A DNA stretch of 49,664 nucleotides from NCBI GenBank assembly GCA_002254845.1, contig NKPT01000023.1, forward strand, positions 1 to 49,664, written 5' to 3'. The DNA comes from Chloracidobacterium sp. CP2_5A. Its GTDB lineage: Bacteria > Acidobacteriota > Blastocatellia > Chloracidobacteriales > Chloracidobacteriaceae. The notes under the pieces were generated by a model, which did no database searches, was not told the origin of the DNA, and was given only the letters and a program-made list of their open reading frames with translations. The position numbers and the translations under genes were made by a program. Position 1 is the first letter of the stretch, and each line of letters opens with the position of its first letter. Below are positions 34,660 to 45,096 of the stretch, piece after piece.

Positions 34660-35550
34660 ATGAAATCCATTCTTAAAGCCGCATTGCTAGTGGCCGTTAG
34701 CTGCTGGTTGAGCGTCCCCGCGGCGCTGGCTCAGTACGGCGCGGGGCAGCAAGTCGAAATGCCTTCCCAGTCCAGCATGCCATCGGCTTCCCCTGAGCTG
34801 CTCAAGCAAATTGGCGTCACGCAGAGGCTTGGCGCGCAGCTTCCGCTCGATGTGCAACTGCGCGATGAGACGGGCGTTGAGCGCCCGCTTCAGACTTACT
34901 TCACCGATAAGCCAGTCATTGTCGCGCCGGTGTACTTCACCTGCCCGATGCTCTGCATGCAGATCATCAACGGCATCATCAAGGGCTTGCGGGAAGTTCA
35001 CTACATGCCGGGGCAGGACTTTGAAGTCGTCATTGTCAGCATTGACCCGCGCGAGACCGCCGAGCTGGCGGCTGGCCAGAAAGGCAGCTACCTCAAGCGG
35101 TACGGACGCCCCGGGACTGAGCGGGGCTGGCATTTCCTGACTGGGCGCGAGGAAGAAGTGTCGCGGCTCGCGGCGGCGCTAGGCTTCCGGTACGCCTGGG
35201 ACGAGGCGACGCAACAGTACGCCCACGCTAGCGCCATTATGGTCGCCACGCCGCAAGGACAGCTCTCGCACTATTTTTACGGGGTCGAGTATCGCCCGAA
35301 TGACCTGCGCTTCGCGCTCGTGCAATCCTCGCAAGGCAAGATTGGCAGCCCGGTCGAGCAAGCGTTGCTTTACTGCTTCCACTACGACCCAGTGACGGGT
35401 CGCTACACCCCCATCATTTTGACAGCCATCAAGATTTTCGCCGTGCTCACAGTGATTGCGCTAGGGGGGCTCATCGGCTACTTCCTGTGGCAAGAGCGCA
35501 AGGAAAGACAGGCGCCGGCGGCGGCTTCCAGCCCTGCCAAGGCTGGGTAG
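34660..35550 (+). CDS. SCO1/SenC-family copper chaperone for the CuA site
   Basis: SCO proteins deliver copper to, or reduce the cysteines of, the CuA centre in oxidase subunit II, which is encoded next. The 296-residue protein has an N-terminal signal (AALLVAVSCWLSVPAALAQ), a thioredoxin-like domain with the copper motif CPMLC (in VYFTCPMLCMQ), and a conserved histidine downstream (probably in SHYFYGVEY or YAHASA). A C-terminal membrane helix (about 250-278) anchors it, so the signal peptide may be cleaved. AAGGAG lies before the start. It ends 10 bases before coxB. Confidence 0.9.
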   Translation: MKSILKAALLVAVSCWLSVPAALAQYGAGQQVEMPSQSSMPSASPELLKQIGVTQRLGAQLPLDVQLRDETGVERPLQTYFTDKPVIVAPVYFTCPMLCMQIINGIIKGLREVHYMPGQDFEVVIVSIDPRETAELAAGQKGSYLKRYGRPGTERGWHFLTGREEEVSRLAAALGFRYAWDEATQQYAHASAIMVATPQGQLSHYFYGVEYRPNDLRFALVQSSQGKIGSPVEQALLYCFHYDPVTGRYTPIILTAIKIFAVLTVIALGGLIGYFLWQERKERQAPAAASSPAKAG

Positions 35551-35560
35551 GGACGTTGTC

Positions 35561-36712
35561 ATGACTGAATTGACCTTATTGAACGCGCTTTTCAGCTGGG
35601 CGGCTCTCGCTTTTCGCCTGCCGCTGTTCCCGGAGCAAGCCTCCGCCAACGCGCCGCGCGTGGACGCCCTTTACTTCTTCATGCTCGCGGTATGCGGCGG
35701 CGTCTCGATTGCCATTGTGCTGCTGATTTTTTACTTTGCCGTCAAGTACCGCCGGCGAGCGCCTGACCAGCTGGCGGAGGAAGCGCACGTGCCAATCGCG
35801 CTCGAGTGGGCTTGGATAATCATTCCATCGCTTTTCTTCCTGTCATTTTTCGCCTGGGGCGCGCTAGTTTACTTCGAGGACGCCAAGGCGCCAAAGGACG
35901 CGCTCGAGATCGCCTGCACGGGGCGCCAGTGGATGTGGAAGTTTCAACATCCCGACGGTCAGCGAGAAATCAACACGCTGCACATTCCGATTGGCAAGCC
36001 GATTAAGCTCGTCATGGTATCGGAAGACGTCATCCACAGCATGTTCGTGCCAGCGTTTCGCATCCACATGGATGTCATCCCGAAGCGCTACACCGAAGTT
36101 TGGTTCGAGGCAACGAAGCCGGGGACGTATCACATGTTTTGCTCGCAGTACTGCGGCACAGAGCATGCCAACATGATTGGCTCCGTTGTGGCGCTCGAGC
36201 CGCACGAGTATCAGGCGTGGCTCAACGGCGCGGCGACTGGCTCGCTGGCCCTGCGCGGCGAGGGGCTATTCAACAAGCTGGCCTGCAATGGTTGCCACAC
36301 GGGCGACGCCGAGGCGCGGGGACCATACTTGCCCGGCCTCTATGGACGCAACGTCCAGTTGACGACCGGCGAGGTCATCGTGGCGGATGAAAACTATATT
36401 CGGGAATCAATCATCAAGCCGGGCGCGAAAATCGCCGCTGGCTACGACAACATCATGCCCGGCTATGACGGGCAGCTGACCGAAGAGCAAATCATCGAGC
36501 TGGTGGCCTATATCAAGCACTTGGGCAAGAAGTACGACCAGTTTGAGCCGGTCGCGCCGCCAACCGCTCCTGCGCCGCGTCCAGCCGGACAGAACCCTGA
36601 TCAGACCCTGCCAACCGGCAATGTCAAGCCAAGCGCGACACCCCCGGCGACGCCTTCCGAGGCGACATCGCCGCGTCCCGCGCCGGAAGGCGCGCGTCCG
36701 AAAGCCAACTGA
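35561..36712 (+). CDS. coxB: Cytochrome c oxidase subunit II with fused cytochrome c (caa3 type)
   Basis: Subunit II receives electrons from ACIII and passes them to subunit I. The 383-residue protein has two membrane helices (about 42-64 and 85-107) and a cupredoxin domain with the CuA ligands: His in DVIHSMFVPAF, and CSQYCGTEHANM with both cysteines, His and Met. A cytochrome c domain is fused behind it (CNGCH near residue 243; likely axial Met in NIMPGYDGQLTEEQ). A proline/alanine-rich tail follows. The fused heme makes this a caa3-type oxidase, which can take electrons directly from ActE without a soluble cytochrome. Confidence 0.95.
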   Translation: MTELTLLNALFSWAALAFRLPLFPEQASANAPRVDALYFFMLAVCGGVSIAIVLLIFYFAVKYRRRAPDQLAEEAHVPIALEWAWIIIPSLFFLSFFAWGALVYFEDAKAPKDALEIACTGRQWMWKFQHPDGQREINTLHIPIGKPIKLVMVSEDVIHSMFVPAFRIHMDVIPKRYTEVWFEATKPGTYHMFCSQYCGTEHANMIGSVVALEPHEYQAWLNGAATGSLALRGEGLFNKLACNGCHTGDAEARGPYLPGLYGRNVQLTTGEVIVADENYIRESIIKPGAKIAAGYDNIMPGYDGQLTEEQIIELVAYIKHLGKKYDQFEPVAPPTAPAPRPAGQNPDQTLPTGNVKPSATPPATPSEATSPRPAPEGARPKAN

Positions 36713-36752
36713 TTCGCCAGTCGGCGGGCCATAATCCGCATCGAGTGACGCT

Positions 36753-38447
36753 ATGATCGAAGAAAACGTCTCCCTACCGCGCATCCACTACCTGAACTCC
36801 CACTATGGGTGGAAGTCATGGCTGTTTACGACCGACCACAAGCGGATCGGCCTGCTTTACATGATTTCCATCACGCTGATGTTCTTCCTCGGCGGCTTTT
36901 TCGCGCTGCTCATCCGGCTTGAGCTGCTCACGCCGCAGGCGGACATGTTCAACGCGGATACCTACAACAAGTTCTTCACCCTGCACGGGGTCATTCTGGT
37001 TTTCTTCTTCCTTGTGCCCTCGATTCCGGCGACGCTCGGCAACTTTCTCATCCCCTTGATGATCGGGGCCAAGGACGTCGCCTTTCCCAAGCTGAACCTG
37101 TTGAGCTGGTACATCTACGCCATCGGGTCGCTGTTCACGCTGTGGGTCGTCGCCGTCGGCGGGGTTGACACGGGCTGGACATTTTACACGCCCTACAGCA
37201 CCACCTTCGCCAACACGCACGTCATTGCGGCGACGCTCGGCGTGTTCTTCACCGGCTTTTCCTCGATTCTGACGGGGCTGAACTTCATTGTCACGATCCA
37301 CAAAATGCGCGCGCCGGGGCTGACGTGGTTTCGCCTGCCGCTCTTCATCTGGTCGCTTTACGCGACCAGCATCATTCAAGTGCTGGCCACGCCAGTGCTG
37401 GGCATCACGATGGTGCTCATCGCCGTTGAGCGATTCGCCCGAGTCGGCATTTTCGACCCGGCGCTAGGCGGCGACCCGGTGCTTTTCCAGCATATGTTCT
37501 GGTTTTACTCGCACCCGGCCGTATACATCATGATTTTACCGAGCCTGGGCGTGGTGAGCGAGCTCATTTCAGCCTTCACGTGGAAGCGCGTCTTTGGATA
37601 CAAGTTCGTCGCCGTCTCATCGCTGATGATCGCCATTTTTAGCTTCATCGTGTGGGGGCACCACATGTATGTCTCCAGCATGTCGATCTACGCCGGCATG
37701 CTGTTCTCGATCTTGAGCTACTTGGTGGCCGTTCCTTCGGCGGTGAAGGTCTTCAACTGGACGGCGACCCTCTACAAGGGCTCAGTGTCGTACGACACGC
37801 CGATGCTCTATGCGCTGGGCTTCATCGGACTATTTACGATTGGCGGACTGACGGGGCTGTTTTTAGCCTCGATGGGCTTGGACCGCCACCTACATGATAC
37901 TTACTTCGTCATCGCCCACTTCCACCTCATCATGGTGGGCGGCGCGGTCATGGGCTATTTCGGCGGGCTGCACTACTGGTGGCCAAAGATGTTTGGCCGG
38001 ATGTACCCTGAATGGTGGGGACGCCTCAGCGCGCTGATTGTGTTTGTGGGCTTCAACCTGTCGTTTTTCCCGCAGTTCATCATTGGCTACCTGGGGATGC
38101 CGCGCCGTTACCACGTCTATGCCCCGGAGTTTCAGGTGCTCAATGTGATGTCCACCGCCGGGTCGTCCATTCTGGGGGTGGGCTACTTGCTGCCACTGGT
38201 CTACTTCATCTGGTCGTTGCGCTACGGCAAGGTGGCGTCGAATCCCTGGATGGCCAAGGGTCTAGAGTGGGAAGCCGCCTCGCCGCCGCTGCCAGAAAAC
38301 TTTCTCGAACAGCCCGTCGTGACCGAAGAAGCCTACAACTACCCGATACGCCCGGCGCAGCCGACCCGGCATACGGGCAGACTAACCAGCGGGCTGGCGC
38401 AGCCAGCGGACACGACTGGCAAGGGAAGGGAGGCCGAAGTTGTCTAA
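36753..38447 (+). CDS. coxA: Cytochrome c oxidase subunit I, A2-type heme-copper oxidase
   Basis: This is the catalytic subunit, reducing oxygen to water at the heme a3-CuB centre while pumping protons. It has 564 residues and 12 helices. Ligands are in place: the low-spin heme His in [11 protein letters not shown], the CuB His in [12 protein letters not shown] with its cross-linked Tyr, the His pair in [12 protein letters not shown], and the two His in [15 protein letters not shown]. The helix VI motif is YSHPAVY rather than GHPEVY, so the D-channel glutamate is absent. That is typical of the A2 family, where Tyr and Ser take over. The K-channel Lys is likely in AVKVFNW. It overlaps coxC by 8 bases. 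Confidence 0.96.
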   Translation: MIEENVSLPRIHYLNSHYGWKSWLFTTDHKRIGLLYMISITLMFFLGGFFALLIRLELLTPQADMFNADTYNKFFTLHGVILVFFFLVPSIPATLGNFLIPLMIGAKDVAFPKLNLLSWYIYAIGSLFTLWVVAVGGVDTGWTFYTPYSTTFANTHVIAATLGVFFTGFSSILTGLNFIVTIHKMRAPGLTWFRLPLFIWSLYATSIIQVLATPVLGITMVLIAVERFARVGIFDPALGGDPVLFQHMFWFYSHPAVYIMILPSLGVVSELISAFTWKRVFGYKFVAVSSLMIAIFSFIVWGHHMYVSSMSIYAGMLFSILSYLVAVPSAVKVFNWTATLYKGSVSYDTPMLYALGFIGLFTIGGLTGLFLASMGLDRHLHDTYFVIAHFHLIMVGGAVMGYFGGLHYWWPKMFGRMYPEWWGRLSALIVFVGFNLSFFPQFIIGYLGMPRRYHVYAPEFQVLNVMSTAGSSILGVGYLLPLVYFIWSLRYGKVASNPWMAKGLEWEAASPPLPENFLEQPVVTEEAYNYPIRPAQPTRHTGRLTSGLAQPADTTGKGREAEVV

Positions 38448-39117
38448 CGCGCACAGCCCTATCGCCCATCATTTTTACACGGTCGAACAGCAGAAAGAGG
38501 CAGCCACGATTGGCATGTGGCTCTTTCTGGCGACGGAGATTTTGCTCTTCGGCGCTTTGTTTACAGCCTATGCCGTTTATCGGCAAAAGTTTCCCGACGC
38601 CTTTATGGTCGCCAGCTCTCGCATGGACTGGAAGATGGGGGGGCTCAACACGCTCTTCCTCATCATCAGCAGCGTCACAATGGTTTTCGCGGTCTCGGCG
38701 GCTGAGAAAGGGCGCCGCGGCGGGCTGCTGGGCTTTTTGGCTGCAACTGGCTTCTTCGGGACGCTGTTCTTGGTCGTGAAATACTTCGAGTATAAGCACC
38801 ACTACCACGACCAGGACGTGCCAGGACTGAACTTTCACTGGGCAGGCGCGCCCGAATTCGCCAACGGCGCGCAGATGTTTTTCTTTCTCTACTTCTTTAT
38901 GACGGGTCTGCACGCCCTGCACATGGTGGTCGGGCTAGGCCTGCTCATTTGGATTTTCATCACGGCTTATCAGGGCAAGTATTCGCCGGAGTATTACAAC
39001 CCAGTCGAAATGTTCGGGCTGTACTGGCACTTTGTCGATCTGGTTTGGATTTTTCTTTTCCCGCTGCTCTACCTGCTTGGCGCGCATCTCCCGCCAGGCG
39101 GGGGCGGTCACCACTGA
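38440..39117 (+). CDS. coxC: Cytochrome c oxidase subunit III
   Basis: Subunit III stabilises the oxidase and its proton pathway. It has 225 residues and five helices (for example [20 protein letters not shown] and [20 protein letters not shown]), with [18 protein letters not shown] at the end as usual. The start codon is TTG at 38440, inside the coxA stop region. It is accepted because GGGAGG lies seven bases upstream and the next Met (IGMW) is too far inside the first helix. The protein keeps the conserved Glu in [10 protein letters not shown]. Confidence 0.93.
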   Translation: MSNAHSPIAHHFYTVEQQKEAATIGMWLFLATEILLFGALFTAYAVYRQKFPDAFMVASSRMDWKMGGLNTLFLIISSVTMVFAVSAAEKGRRGGLLGFLAATGFFGTLFLVVKYFEYKHHYHDQDVPGLNFHWAGAPEFANGAQMFFFLYFFMTGLHALHMVVGLGLLIWIFITAYQGKYSPEYYNPVEMFGLYWHFVDLVWIFLFPLLYLLGAHLPPGGGGHH

Positions 39118-39133
39118 CGAGGCGGCTCGCTAT

Positions 39134-39517
39134 ATGGCGCACGAGACGACACCCCATAACGAACATCTGGCGAATGGGCAAGGCCACGCCCACCACAGCA
39201 TTTCGCCTGCAACCTGCCTGCTAGTGTTTGCGGCGCTGGTCATTGGCACGGTCGCCACCGTTTGGACGGCAAGCATGGACCTGGGCGTCTTGAACACGCC
39301 TGTGGCGCTGTCCATAGCGGTGGCGAAGGCCACGCTCATCATCCTGTATTTCATGCATGTCCTTTACAGCAAGTGGCTGACGCGGATGGTCGTCATCGGC
39401 TCGTTTTTCTTCCTAATCGTGCTGTTTGGGCTGACGTTCGCCGATTACCTCACTCGCGAGAAGACGCCGGAAATACCGTCGCTTTATTCCTCCGACCCAA
39501 TCCTGAAGCAACAGTAG
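39134..39517 (+). CDS. coxD: Cytochrome c oxidase subunit IV (CoxD/CtaF-like)
   Basis: This small oxidase subunit (127 residues) has three helices (about 24-45, 53-74 and 80-100) after a histidine-rich N-terminus (HETTPHNEHLANGQGHAHHS). The pattern LSIAVAKATLIILYFMHVLY is characteristic of prokaryotic subunit IV. The ATG at 39134 is used, since the longer open frame lies in coxC. It follows coxC by 16 bases with GAGGCGG upstream. Its role is in assembly or stability. Confidence 0.88.
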   Translation: MAHETTPHNEHLANGQGHAHHSISPATCLLVFAALVIGTVATVWTASMDLGVLNTPVALSIAVAKATLIILYFMHVLYSKWLTRMVVIGSFFFLIVLFGLTFADYLTREKTPEIPSLYSSDPILKQQ

Positions 39518-39543
39518 CGACACGCCGCCCTCATTCGCTCATT

Positions 39544-40452
39544 ATGTCAAACCCCTTCTCTCTCGCCTCCCCAAGCCTGGTCCGCGCGCCAGCCATTCGC
39601 GACCGCCTGGCGGCGTATTGGGCGCTCACCAAGCCGCGCATCACCTTCGAGGTTGCGCTCATCGCCGCCTTCGGCTTCATCCTCGGCGCGCCGGGCGACT
39701 TCGATTGGCTCCGTTTCTTTCATGCGATGCTGGGCATTGGGATGCTTTCGGGCGGCATTGCGGCGCTCAACCAGTGGATGGAGCATGCCGCCGATGGAAA
39801 GATGCGGAGGACGGCGACGCGGCCAATCCCGAGCGGACTCGTCTCGCCCTTCCGGGCGCTCTTGTTTGGCGTCGCGCTGACGGTGGCGGCTGAGGCTTAC
39901 TTGTGCCCGACTGTCAACCCGCTGACGGCCCTGCTGGGCTTGGCTACAGCGATTGGCTATGTCTGGATTTACACGCCGCTTAAGACGCGGACCTGGCTTT
40001 CCACTGCCATCGGCGCCTTTCCTGGCGCGGTGCCGCCGCTGATAGGCTGGGCGGCGGCATCCGGGACGCTTTCGATCGAAGCCTGGACGCTCTTCGCCAT
40101 CATGTTTTTCTGGCAGTTCCCTCACTTCTACGCCATTGCCTGGATGTATCGCGAGGACTACCGCCGGGCTGGAATTGGCATGCTGCCGGTTATTGAAGCC
40201 GACGGTCGCCGGACCATTCGGCAAACGCTTGTCACCGGGGTTATCACCGTCGGGCTGAGCCTGCTTCCCTTCTGGCTGGGCTTGTCCGGCTGGGTTTATC
40301 TTGTCGGCGCGCTCCTGCTGGGCGGACTGTTTTTGCACTCCTGCCTGACGCTGGCGCGAACGCGAGCCAATCTGGCAGCCAAGCGTGTGTTGCGGGCGTC
40401 GGTAGTTTATCTTCCCCTGTTGTTTCTGCTAATGGCGATCAATCGCGCCTGA
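39544..40452 (+). CDS. ctaB: Heme O synthase (protoheme IX farnesyltransferase)
   Basis: CtaB/CyoE attaches a farnesyl group to heme B to make heme O, the precursor of heme A for the oxidase encoded just upstream. The 302-residue UbiA-type membrane protein has about nine helices. Both prenyl-diphosphate motifs are visible: NQWMEHAADGKMRRTATRP and YREDYRRAGIGMLPVIEADG. WQFPHFYAIAWMYR is also diagnostic. The ATG at 39544 starts a sensible N-terminus (MSNPFSLASPS); the frame upstream lies in coxD. No ctaA (heme A synthase) is seen here, so it must be elsewhere if heme A is made. Confidence 0.94.
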   Translation: MSNPFSLASPSLVRAPAIRDRLAAYWALTKPRITFEVALIAAFGFILGAPGDFDWLRFFHAMLGIGMLSGGIAALNQWMEHAADGKMRRTATRPIPSGLVSPFRALLFGVALTVAAEAYLCPTVNPLTALLGLATAIGYVWIYTPLKTRTWLSTAIGAFPGAVPPLIGWAAASGTLSIEAWTLFAIMFFWQFPHFYAIAWMYREDYRRAGIGMLPVIEADGRRTIRQTLVTGVITVGLSLLPFWLGLSGWVYLVGALLLGGLFLHSCLTLARTRANLAAKRVLRASVVYLPLLFLLMAINRA

Positions 40453-40510
40453 GCGGCAGGTTGCGACGAAGCGGCGTCCGGCGCAAGCCTCAACAGAGGG
40501 AGGTACGATC

Positions 40511-41320
40511 ATGCCAATCAAGTTCATCACTGTAGACGCCTTCACGGATAAGCCCTTCCGCGGGAACCCGGCGGCCGTTTGCTTGCTTGAGGAAGCGATT
40601 GACCAGCGCCTGATGCAGGCTATCGCGCTGGAGATGAATCTTTCGGAAACGGCTTTTGTTTTGCCGGAAGCGGACGGGGGCTGGCGGCTGCGGTGGTTCA
40701 CGCCCGAAGCCGAGGTGAAGCTGTGCGGGCATGCGACCTTGGCGGCGGCGCATGCTCTGTACGAGCAGGGTCAGGTTGCGAACGGCGCGGTCGTGGTTTT
40801 CCACACGGCGAGCGGGCCGCTTTCCTGCATTCGACAGGAAGACGGAGACATCGAGATGGATTTCCCCGCCATGCCAGTCGCGCCGACGGTCGCGCCAATG
40901 GAATTGTTCGCGGCGCTGGGCGCGCCGCTGGCGTACGTCGGCGCCAGCGAGTCCAACTACTTGGTCGAAGTCGAGAATGAAGCGACCTTGCGTGGCATCC
41001 GGCCCGATTTGCGGCTGCTGGCGACGCTGCCCAAGTGGGGGACGATTGTGACGTGCCGCGCCGCCGCTCACGAAGGCGAGCCCGACCACGATTTTGTCTC
41101 GCGCTTTTTTGCGCCGGCGAAAGGCGTTGGCGAGGATCCTGTCACCGGCTCCGCCCACTGCTCCCTTGGCCCTTACTGGAGCGCCAAGCTTGGCAAGGCC
41201 AAGCTTATTGGCTTTCAAGCCTCAAAGCGCGGGGGGATTGTCCGCGTCGAGGACCGCGGCGAGCGGGTCACCCTTGGCGGACGGGCGGTTACGGTTATGC
41301 ATGGCGCGCTTAGGGTCTGA
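40511..41320 (+). CDS. PhzF-family isomerase/epimerase
   Basis: A 269-residue protein of the PhzF/YddE family, with the diaminopimelate-epimerase-like double fold. The N-terminal signature DAFTDKPFRGNPAAVC and the catalytic Glu46 in EMNLSETAFV are present. GHATLAAAHAL and EDPVTGSAHCSLGPYW form the ligand pocket. PhzF itself works in phenazine synthesis, but most family members act on unknown substrates and no phenazine genes are nearby, so the specific function is open. GGGAGG precedes the ATG, 58 bases behind ctaB. It could be read as the tail of the respiratory operon or on its own. Confidence 0.9.
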   Translation: MPIKFITVDAFTDKPFRGNPAAVCLLEEAIDQRLMQAIALEMNLSETAFVLPEADGGWRLRWFTPEAEVKLCGHATLAAAHALYEQGQVANGAVVVFHTASGPLSCIRQEDGDIEMDFPAMPVAPTVAPMELFAALGAPLAYVGASESNYLVEVENEATLRGIRPDLRLLATLPKWGTIVTCRAAAHEGEPDHDFVSRFFAPAKGVGEDPVTGSAHCSLGPYWSAKLGKAKLIGFQASKRGGIVRVEDRGERVTLGGRAVTVMHGALRV

Positions 41321-41622
41321 GTCAGCTTTCCCAGGGGCTGCTTTCTTTGCAGGTCGAATTCGCGCGAACTTTCCTTGCGGGCTGCAACCTGGCAACGAGC
41401 GGAAAAAACACTTTCCCGCTCGTTCACACTGTGTTCACATGAGTGGGAATAATGGCGATACCTGTGGCTTATAACGCCAAACGAACTTTGGGAAAAGGTT
41501 CCAGTGGCGGAAAGCGTTTCGGATGCCAGCGGTCGCGGGAGACCGCTTCTTGGAGCGAGGCGCGTTTGCTCCGGCTGGAGTTCCATTTTCGTCCTCTGTA
41601 AAAATTATAAGGGAGAATCATC
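41321..41622. other. Leader region of the TonB-dependent receptor gene
   Basis: About 300 bases with no gene. The stretch includes a direct GTTCACA repeat, the hexamer AATAAT (41448-41453) that could serve as a -10 box, and a GGGAGA ribosome site before the receptor ATG. No clear riboswitch fold was recognised. Confidence 0.5.
41422..41439 (+). promoter_or_regulatory. Direct repeat GTTCACA, one helical turn apart
   Basis: GTTCACA lies at 41422-41428 and 41433-41439, an 11-base period, as for a dimeric activator on one DNA face. A possible -10 hexamer (AATAAT, 41448-41453) is nearby. The regulator is unknown. Confidence 0.35.
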
Positions 41623-44600
41623 ATGCGAGATGTTTTGCGACTGAAGTGGCTCTGGCTGCTTGCGGTGGCGGTCGGCCTAGCCTTCCCGGCGCAAGCGCGG
41701 GCGCAAGCTCAGGCGACAACTGGTCAAATCGCTGGGGTGGTCGCGGATCAAACCGGCGCAGCCATCGCCAACGCGACTGTGACGGCTGAAAACGCGAAGA
41801 CCGGCTTTAGGCAAACCACGACCTCGAAGTCCAACGGCGAGTATGTGCTCGTGCAATTGCCGGTTGGTCAATACACGATTAAGGCGGAGGCGCCCAACTT
41901 CACGGCGACCACCACGGAGAATGTCACCGTGATCGTCGGGCGCACCTTTAATCTCAACCTGACGCTGGGCGTCGGGGCCGTGACTGGCGAAGTCATTGAA
42001 GTGACGGCCAGCGGCGTCAGCATTCAGACGACCCGCAGCGAGGCCGACGCCATCCAGAACTCAACCGCCATCCAGAACCTGCCCATCAACGGCCGGCGCT
42101 TTCAGGATTTTGTGACGCTGTCCCCCAATGCGCAAGTTGAGCCGCGCCGGCAGCAGATTTCGCTGTCGGGGCAGCGCGGCATCTATGGGGCGAACGTAAA
42201 CGTGGACGGCATGGACTACAATCAGCCGTTCTTCGGCGGCATTCGCGGCGGCGAGCGCTCAAACGCTGCGTTCACGATTCCGCAGGAATCCATCCGCGAG
42301 TTTCAGGTTGTTTCAGCGGGCTACTCAGCTGAGTTTGGCCGCTCCACCGGCGGCACAGTCAACGCCGTGACGAAGAGCGGCACGAACGAATTCCACGGCA
42401 CGGCCTTTTATCTCATCCGCCCGCAGGAAGCCGCGCGCACCAATGACTTCTTTCGCGCGCAGGAGAGGCAGTTCGCTGCGCAAGGCATCACCGGGCGGAT
42501 TAACGCCGCGCCGACCCAGCAGCAGTTCGGCGGCTCGGTCGGCGGGCCGATTTTCAAGAACAAGCTCTTTTTCTTCTTCGCCTATGAGCAGCAGCGCCTG
42601 CGCCAGACGCGCAGCACGGTGTTCCCCAACCTAGCGCTGGTCAACCCCAGCTCGCTGACGTCCGAGCAGCAGGCGGTCTTTAACTTTTACGTCAACGAGC
42701 AGGGCAGCTTCGAACAAACCAACGACGCCTGGGCCCCGCTCTTGCGCCTTGACTGGCAGATCAACAGCAAGAACCTGCTCACAGCGCGCTATAACTTTAG
42801 CTTCAATCGCGCGCTCAACGCCAACTCGAACGGGCCGCAGATTTTCCCGACCACAAACAGCTCGCTGGCCAACAACGGCGCGGAGCGGAACCGGAATAAC
42901 ATCGGCGTGGTTTCGCTCAACACGACGCTGACCTCGAATCTCTTCAACGAGTTCCGCTTTCAGTTCGCGCGCGAGGATCGCCCGCGCGGCTCGAACTCCA
43001 GCCGCCCGACCTTCAACAGCTTCATCGGCAACGTCGGCGCGGTGGCCTTTCTGCCGACGACGCAGTACGACACCCGGACGCAATTCGTCAACAACCTGAC
43101 ATTTCTGGCTGGCAGTCACACGATGAAGTTCGGCTTCGAATACAGCCGGATCTTTGCCAACCAGCTATTTGGGTTCAACCAGTTTGGATCCTATTCGCTC
43201 ATCGGCGCCAATTCGACCCTGGCGGTCATCAATGGGGTACAGGTGCCCGTCGTCCCGCCCAACGCCCCGCCGACCGCGCAGCGCGGGCGATTCGACGTGG
43301 CGGCCAACTACACGGTGCAGATCGGGAATCGGTTCACCGAGTACACCGTTCAGCAGCTTGCCTTCTTTGGTCAGGATTCGTGGCGCATTCGCCCCAACTT
43401 CACGCTCAACTACGGGCTTCGTTGGGAAGGGCAGTACAACCCGACGCCGGAAGCCAACAACACCACGCTTGTCAACATCGTCAACAGCGTCCAGTATCCG
43501 ATCGACGCTCCGGGCGTTCGGCGCGACCCGACGCAAATCCCCGACGTCACCAACCAGTATGCGCCGCGCGTGGGCATCGCCTGGGATCCGTTCAACAATG
43601 GCAAATCAGTCTTCCGGGCTAATGGAGGCATTTATTACGCCACCACCCCGCTCCTCCTCTTCGCGGACGCGACGAACAATTTCCGCACGCCTCCAGGCAA
43701 TCTGTCAGCGCAGATTCCGTTCTCCCTGCCGTCCGGGTTCAACCAAGCGGCGTTTGACGCTTCGCCGGCCACGGCGGGCTACCGGGCGATCATGGGCACG
43801 GGGGCGGCGCCGAATACGGTTTTCCGCCAGTTCCTGCTGGCTGGCATCAACCTCAACAACTTCCAGCTTGGCGCGCTGCCGACGGTGACGCCGGCGCAGC
43901 TCACGCAGATTGCCAACGTACTCAACCAGTTCCTGCCGGCGGGCGCGACGCCGTTCTCGCTTTCAGCGGCGGCCACGCCGCTGTTCATTGACAGCAACTT
44001 CCGTAACCCGCGCTCGGTACAGACCAACTTTGGCTATGAATATCAAGTGGCGCGCGGGCTGACGCTCGGGGCGGACTTCTCGCTCATCAACACAGTCTAT
44101 CTCCAGCGAAACCGGCAGCTTAACCTGCCTGCGCCGCGCATCAACCCCGACAACATTCCGGGCGACATCTCGCTGCGGCCGATTTTCAACCCAACGGTTG
44201 CGCCCTTCGCTACGCGGCCGAATCTTGGCGTCGGGCAGCTCACAGTGCGCGAATCCACAGCGCGGTCGCTCTACCGGGCGATGGTGTTGCGGGCGAAGCT
44301 TGAGCGTCGGTGGGGACAGTTCTCCGCCTTCTACACGCTGTCGGATAATCGCTCGGACGATGACAACGAGCGCGAAGCCGGCGGCTCATTCCCAGCCAAC
44401 TCGTTTGACCTGCGCGGCGAGCGCGGCTTCTCCAACATTGACCGGCGGCACTTGTTTGTCGTCAACCCGGTCATCTTTCTACCCTATGGCTTTGAAGTGT
44501 CGAGCGTCGTCCGCTTGCAGTCGGCCTTTCCGGTTGACGCGATTGTCGGCAACATCGGGGGCGGTTCAGCCGACGTCAATCGCGACGGCTCGCTGGGCGC

Positions 44601-45021
44601 CGGCGCCGGCGGTCAGCTCGATCGGCCATTCCGCGCGCCGGGCGATCCGTTCCCGCGCAACGCCTTCCGCAACCGCCCGATTTACAACGCGGACCTCCGC
44701 GTGCAGAAACGGTTCAAGATCACCGAGTCGCAGGATGTCACGATTTCAGGCGAGTTCTTCAATATCTTCAACACGATGAGCTTGCAATACAGCGGCGCGG
44801 CGGTCACGAGCCTCTGCAACTTCGCTGGCTTGACGGGCAACGCGCTCATCGCGGCGCAGCGCAACTGCGGCATTCCGCAGGCGAATGTGCCGCTCAACCC
44901 GAACTTCCTCTCGCTGCGGGAGCGCAACCCGAATAGCGCTCAGCTAGGGCAGTTACTGCTCAACAACACGCTGGGCAACTCGGTGTTCCAGTTCCAGGTT
45001 GGGGTGCGGTATCAGTTCTGA
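41623..45021 (+). CDS. TonB-dependent receptor, Oar-like with carboxypeptidase-regulatory domain
   Basis: This 1132-residue outer-membrane protein has a signal peptide ([17 protein letters not shown]). A carboxypeptidase-regulatory-like beta domain spans about 30-115 ([34 protein letters not shown]). The TonB plug follows (about 120-250; [40 protein letters not shown]). The large beta-barrel ends in an aromatic residue (VGVRYQF), as outer-membrane barrels do. This Oar-type architecture is expanded in Acidobacteriota, where such receptors are thought to take up large substrates or support protein export. No substrate-specific neighbour is seen. A strong terminator follows 24 bases after the stop, so the gene is probably monocistronic. 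Confidence 0.92.
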   Translation: MRDVLRLKWLWLLAVAVGLAFPAQARAQAQATTGQIAGVVADQTGAAIANATVTAENAKTGFRQTTTSKSNGEYVLVQLPVGQYTIKAEAPNFTATTTENVTVIVGRTFNLNLTLGVGAVTGEVIEVTASGVSIQTTRSEADAIQNSTAIQNLPINGRRFQDFVTLSPNAQVEPRRQQISLSGQRGIYGANVNVDGMDYNQPFFGGIRGGERSNAAFTIPQESIREFQVVSAGYSAEFGRSTGGTVNAVTKSGTNEFHGTAFYLIRPQEAARTNDFFRAQERQFAAQGITGRINAAPTQQQFGGSVGGPIFKNKLFFFFAYEQQRLRQTRSTVFPNLALVNPSSLTSEQQAVFNFYVNEQGSFEQTNDAWAPLLRLDWQINSKNLLTARYNFSFNRALNANSNGPQIFPTTNSSLANNGAERNRNNIGVVSLNTTLTSNLFNEFRFQFAREDRPRGSNSSRPTFNSFIGNVGAVAFLPTTQYDTRTQFVNNLTFLAGSHTMKFGFEYSRIFANQLFGFNQFGSYSLIGANSTLAVINGVQVPVVPPNAPPTAQRGRFDVAANYTVQIGNRFTEYTVQQLAFFGQDSWRIRPNFTLNYGLRWEGQYNPTPEANNTTLVNIVNSVQYPIDAPGVRRDPTQIPDVTNQYAPRVGIAWDPFNNGKSVFRANGGIYYATTPLLLFADATNNFRTPPGNLSAQIPFSLPSGFNQAAFDASPATAGYRAIMGTGAAPNTVFRQFLLAGINLNNFQLGALPTVTPAQLTQIANVLNQFLPAGATPFSLSAAATPLFIDSNFRNPRSVQTNFGYEYQVARGLTLGADFSLINTVYLQRNRQLNLPAPRINPDNIPGDISLRPIFNPTVAPFATRPNLGVGQLTVRESTARSLYRAMVLRAKLERRWGQFSAFYTLSDNRSDDDNEREAGGSFPANSFDLRGERGFSNIDRRHLFVVNPVIFLPYGFEVSSVVRLQSAFPVDAIVGNIGGGSADVNRDGSLGAGAGGQLDRPFRAPGDPFPRNAFRNRPIYNADLRVQKRFKITESQDVTISGEFFNIFNTMSLQYSGAAVTSLCNFAGLTGNALIAAQRNCGIPQANVPLNPNFLSLRERNPNSAQLGQLLLNNTLGNSVFQFQVGVRYQF

Positions 45022-45044
45022 TCCGACGCCGCGCGGCGAATTTC

Positions 45045-45083
45045 GCGGGGGATGCGCCAAGGGGCGCGTTCCCCGCTTTTTTT
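45045..45083 (+). terminator. Rho-independent terminator after the TonB-dependent receptor
   Basis: A GC-rich stem (45045-45058 with 45063-45076, two mismatches near the middle) closes on an AAGG loop and is followed by seven T residues (45077-45083). The T-run is only on the plus strand, so it serves the receptor gene rather than the convergent glycosyltransferase. Confidence 0.85.
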
Positions 45084-45096
45084 CCGCTTCTTCCTC

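Noticed and set aside
40511-41320. Phenazine biosynthesis
   Set aside because: Only a PhzF-family protein is present; the family is broad and no other phenazine gene is seen.
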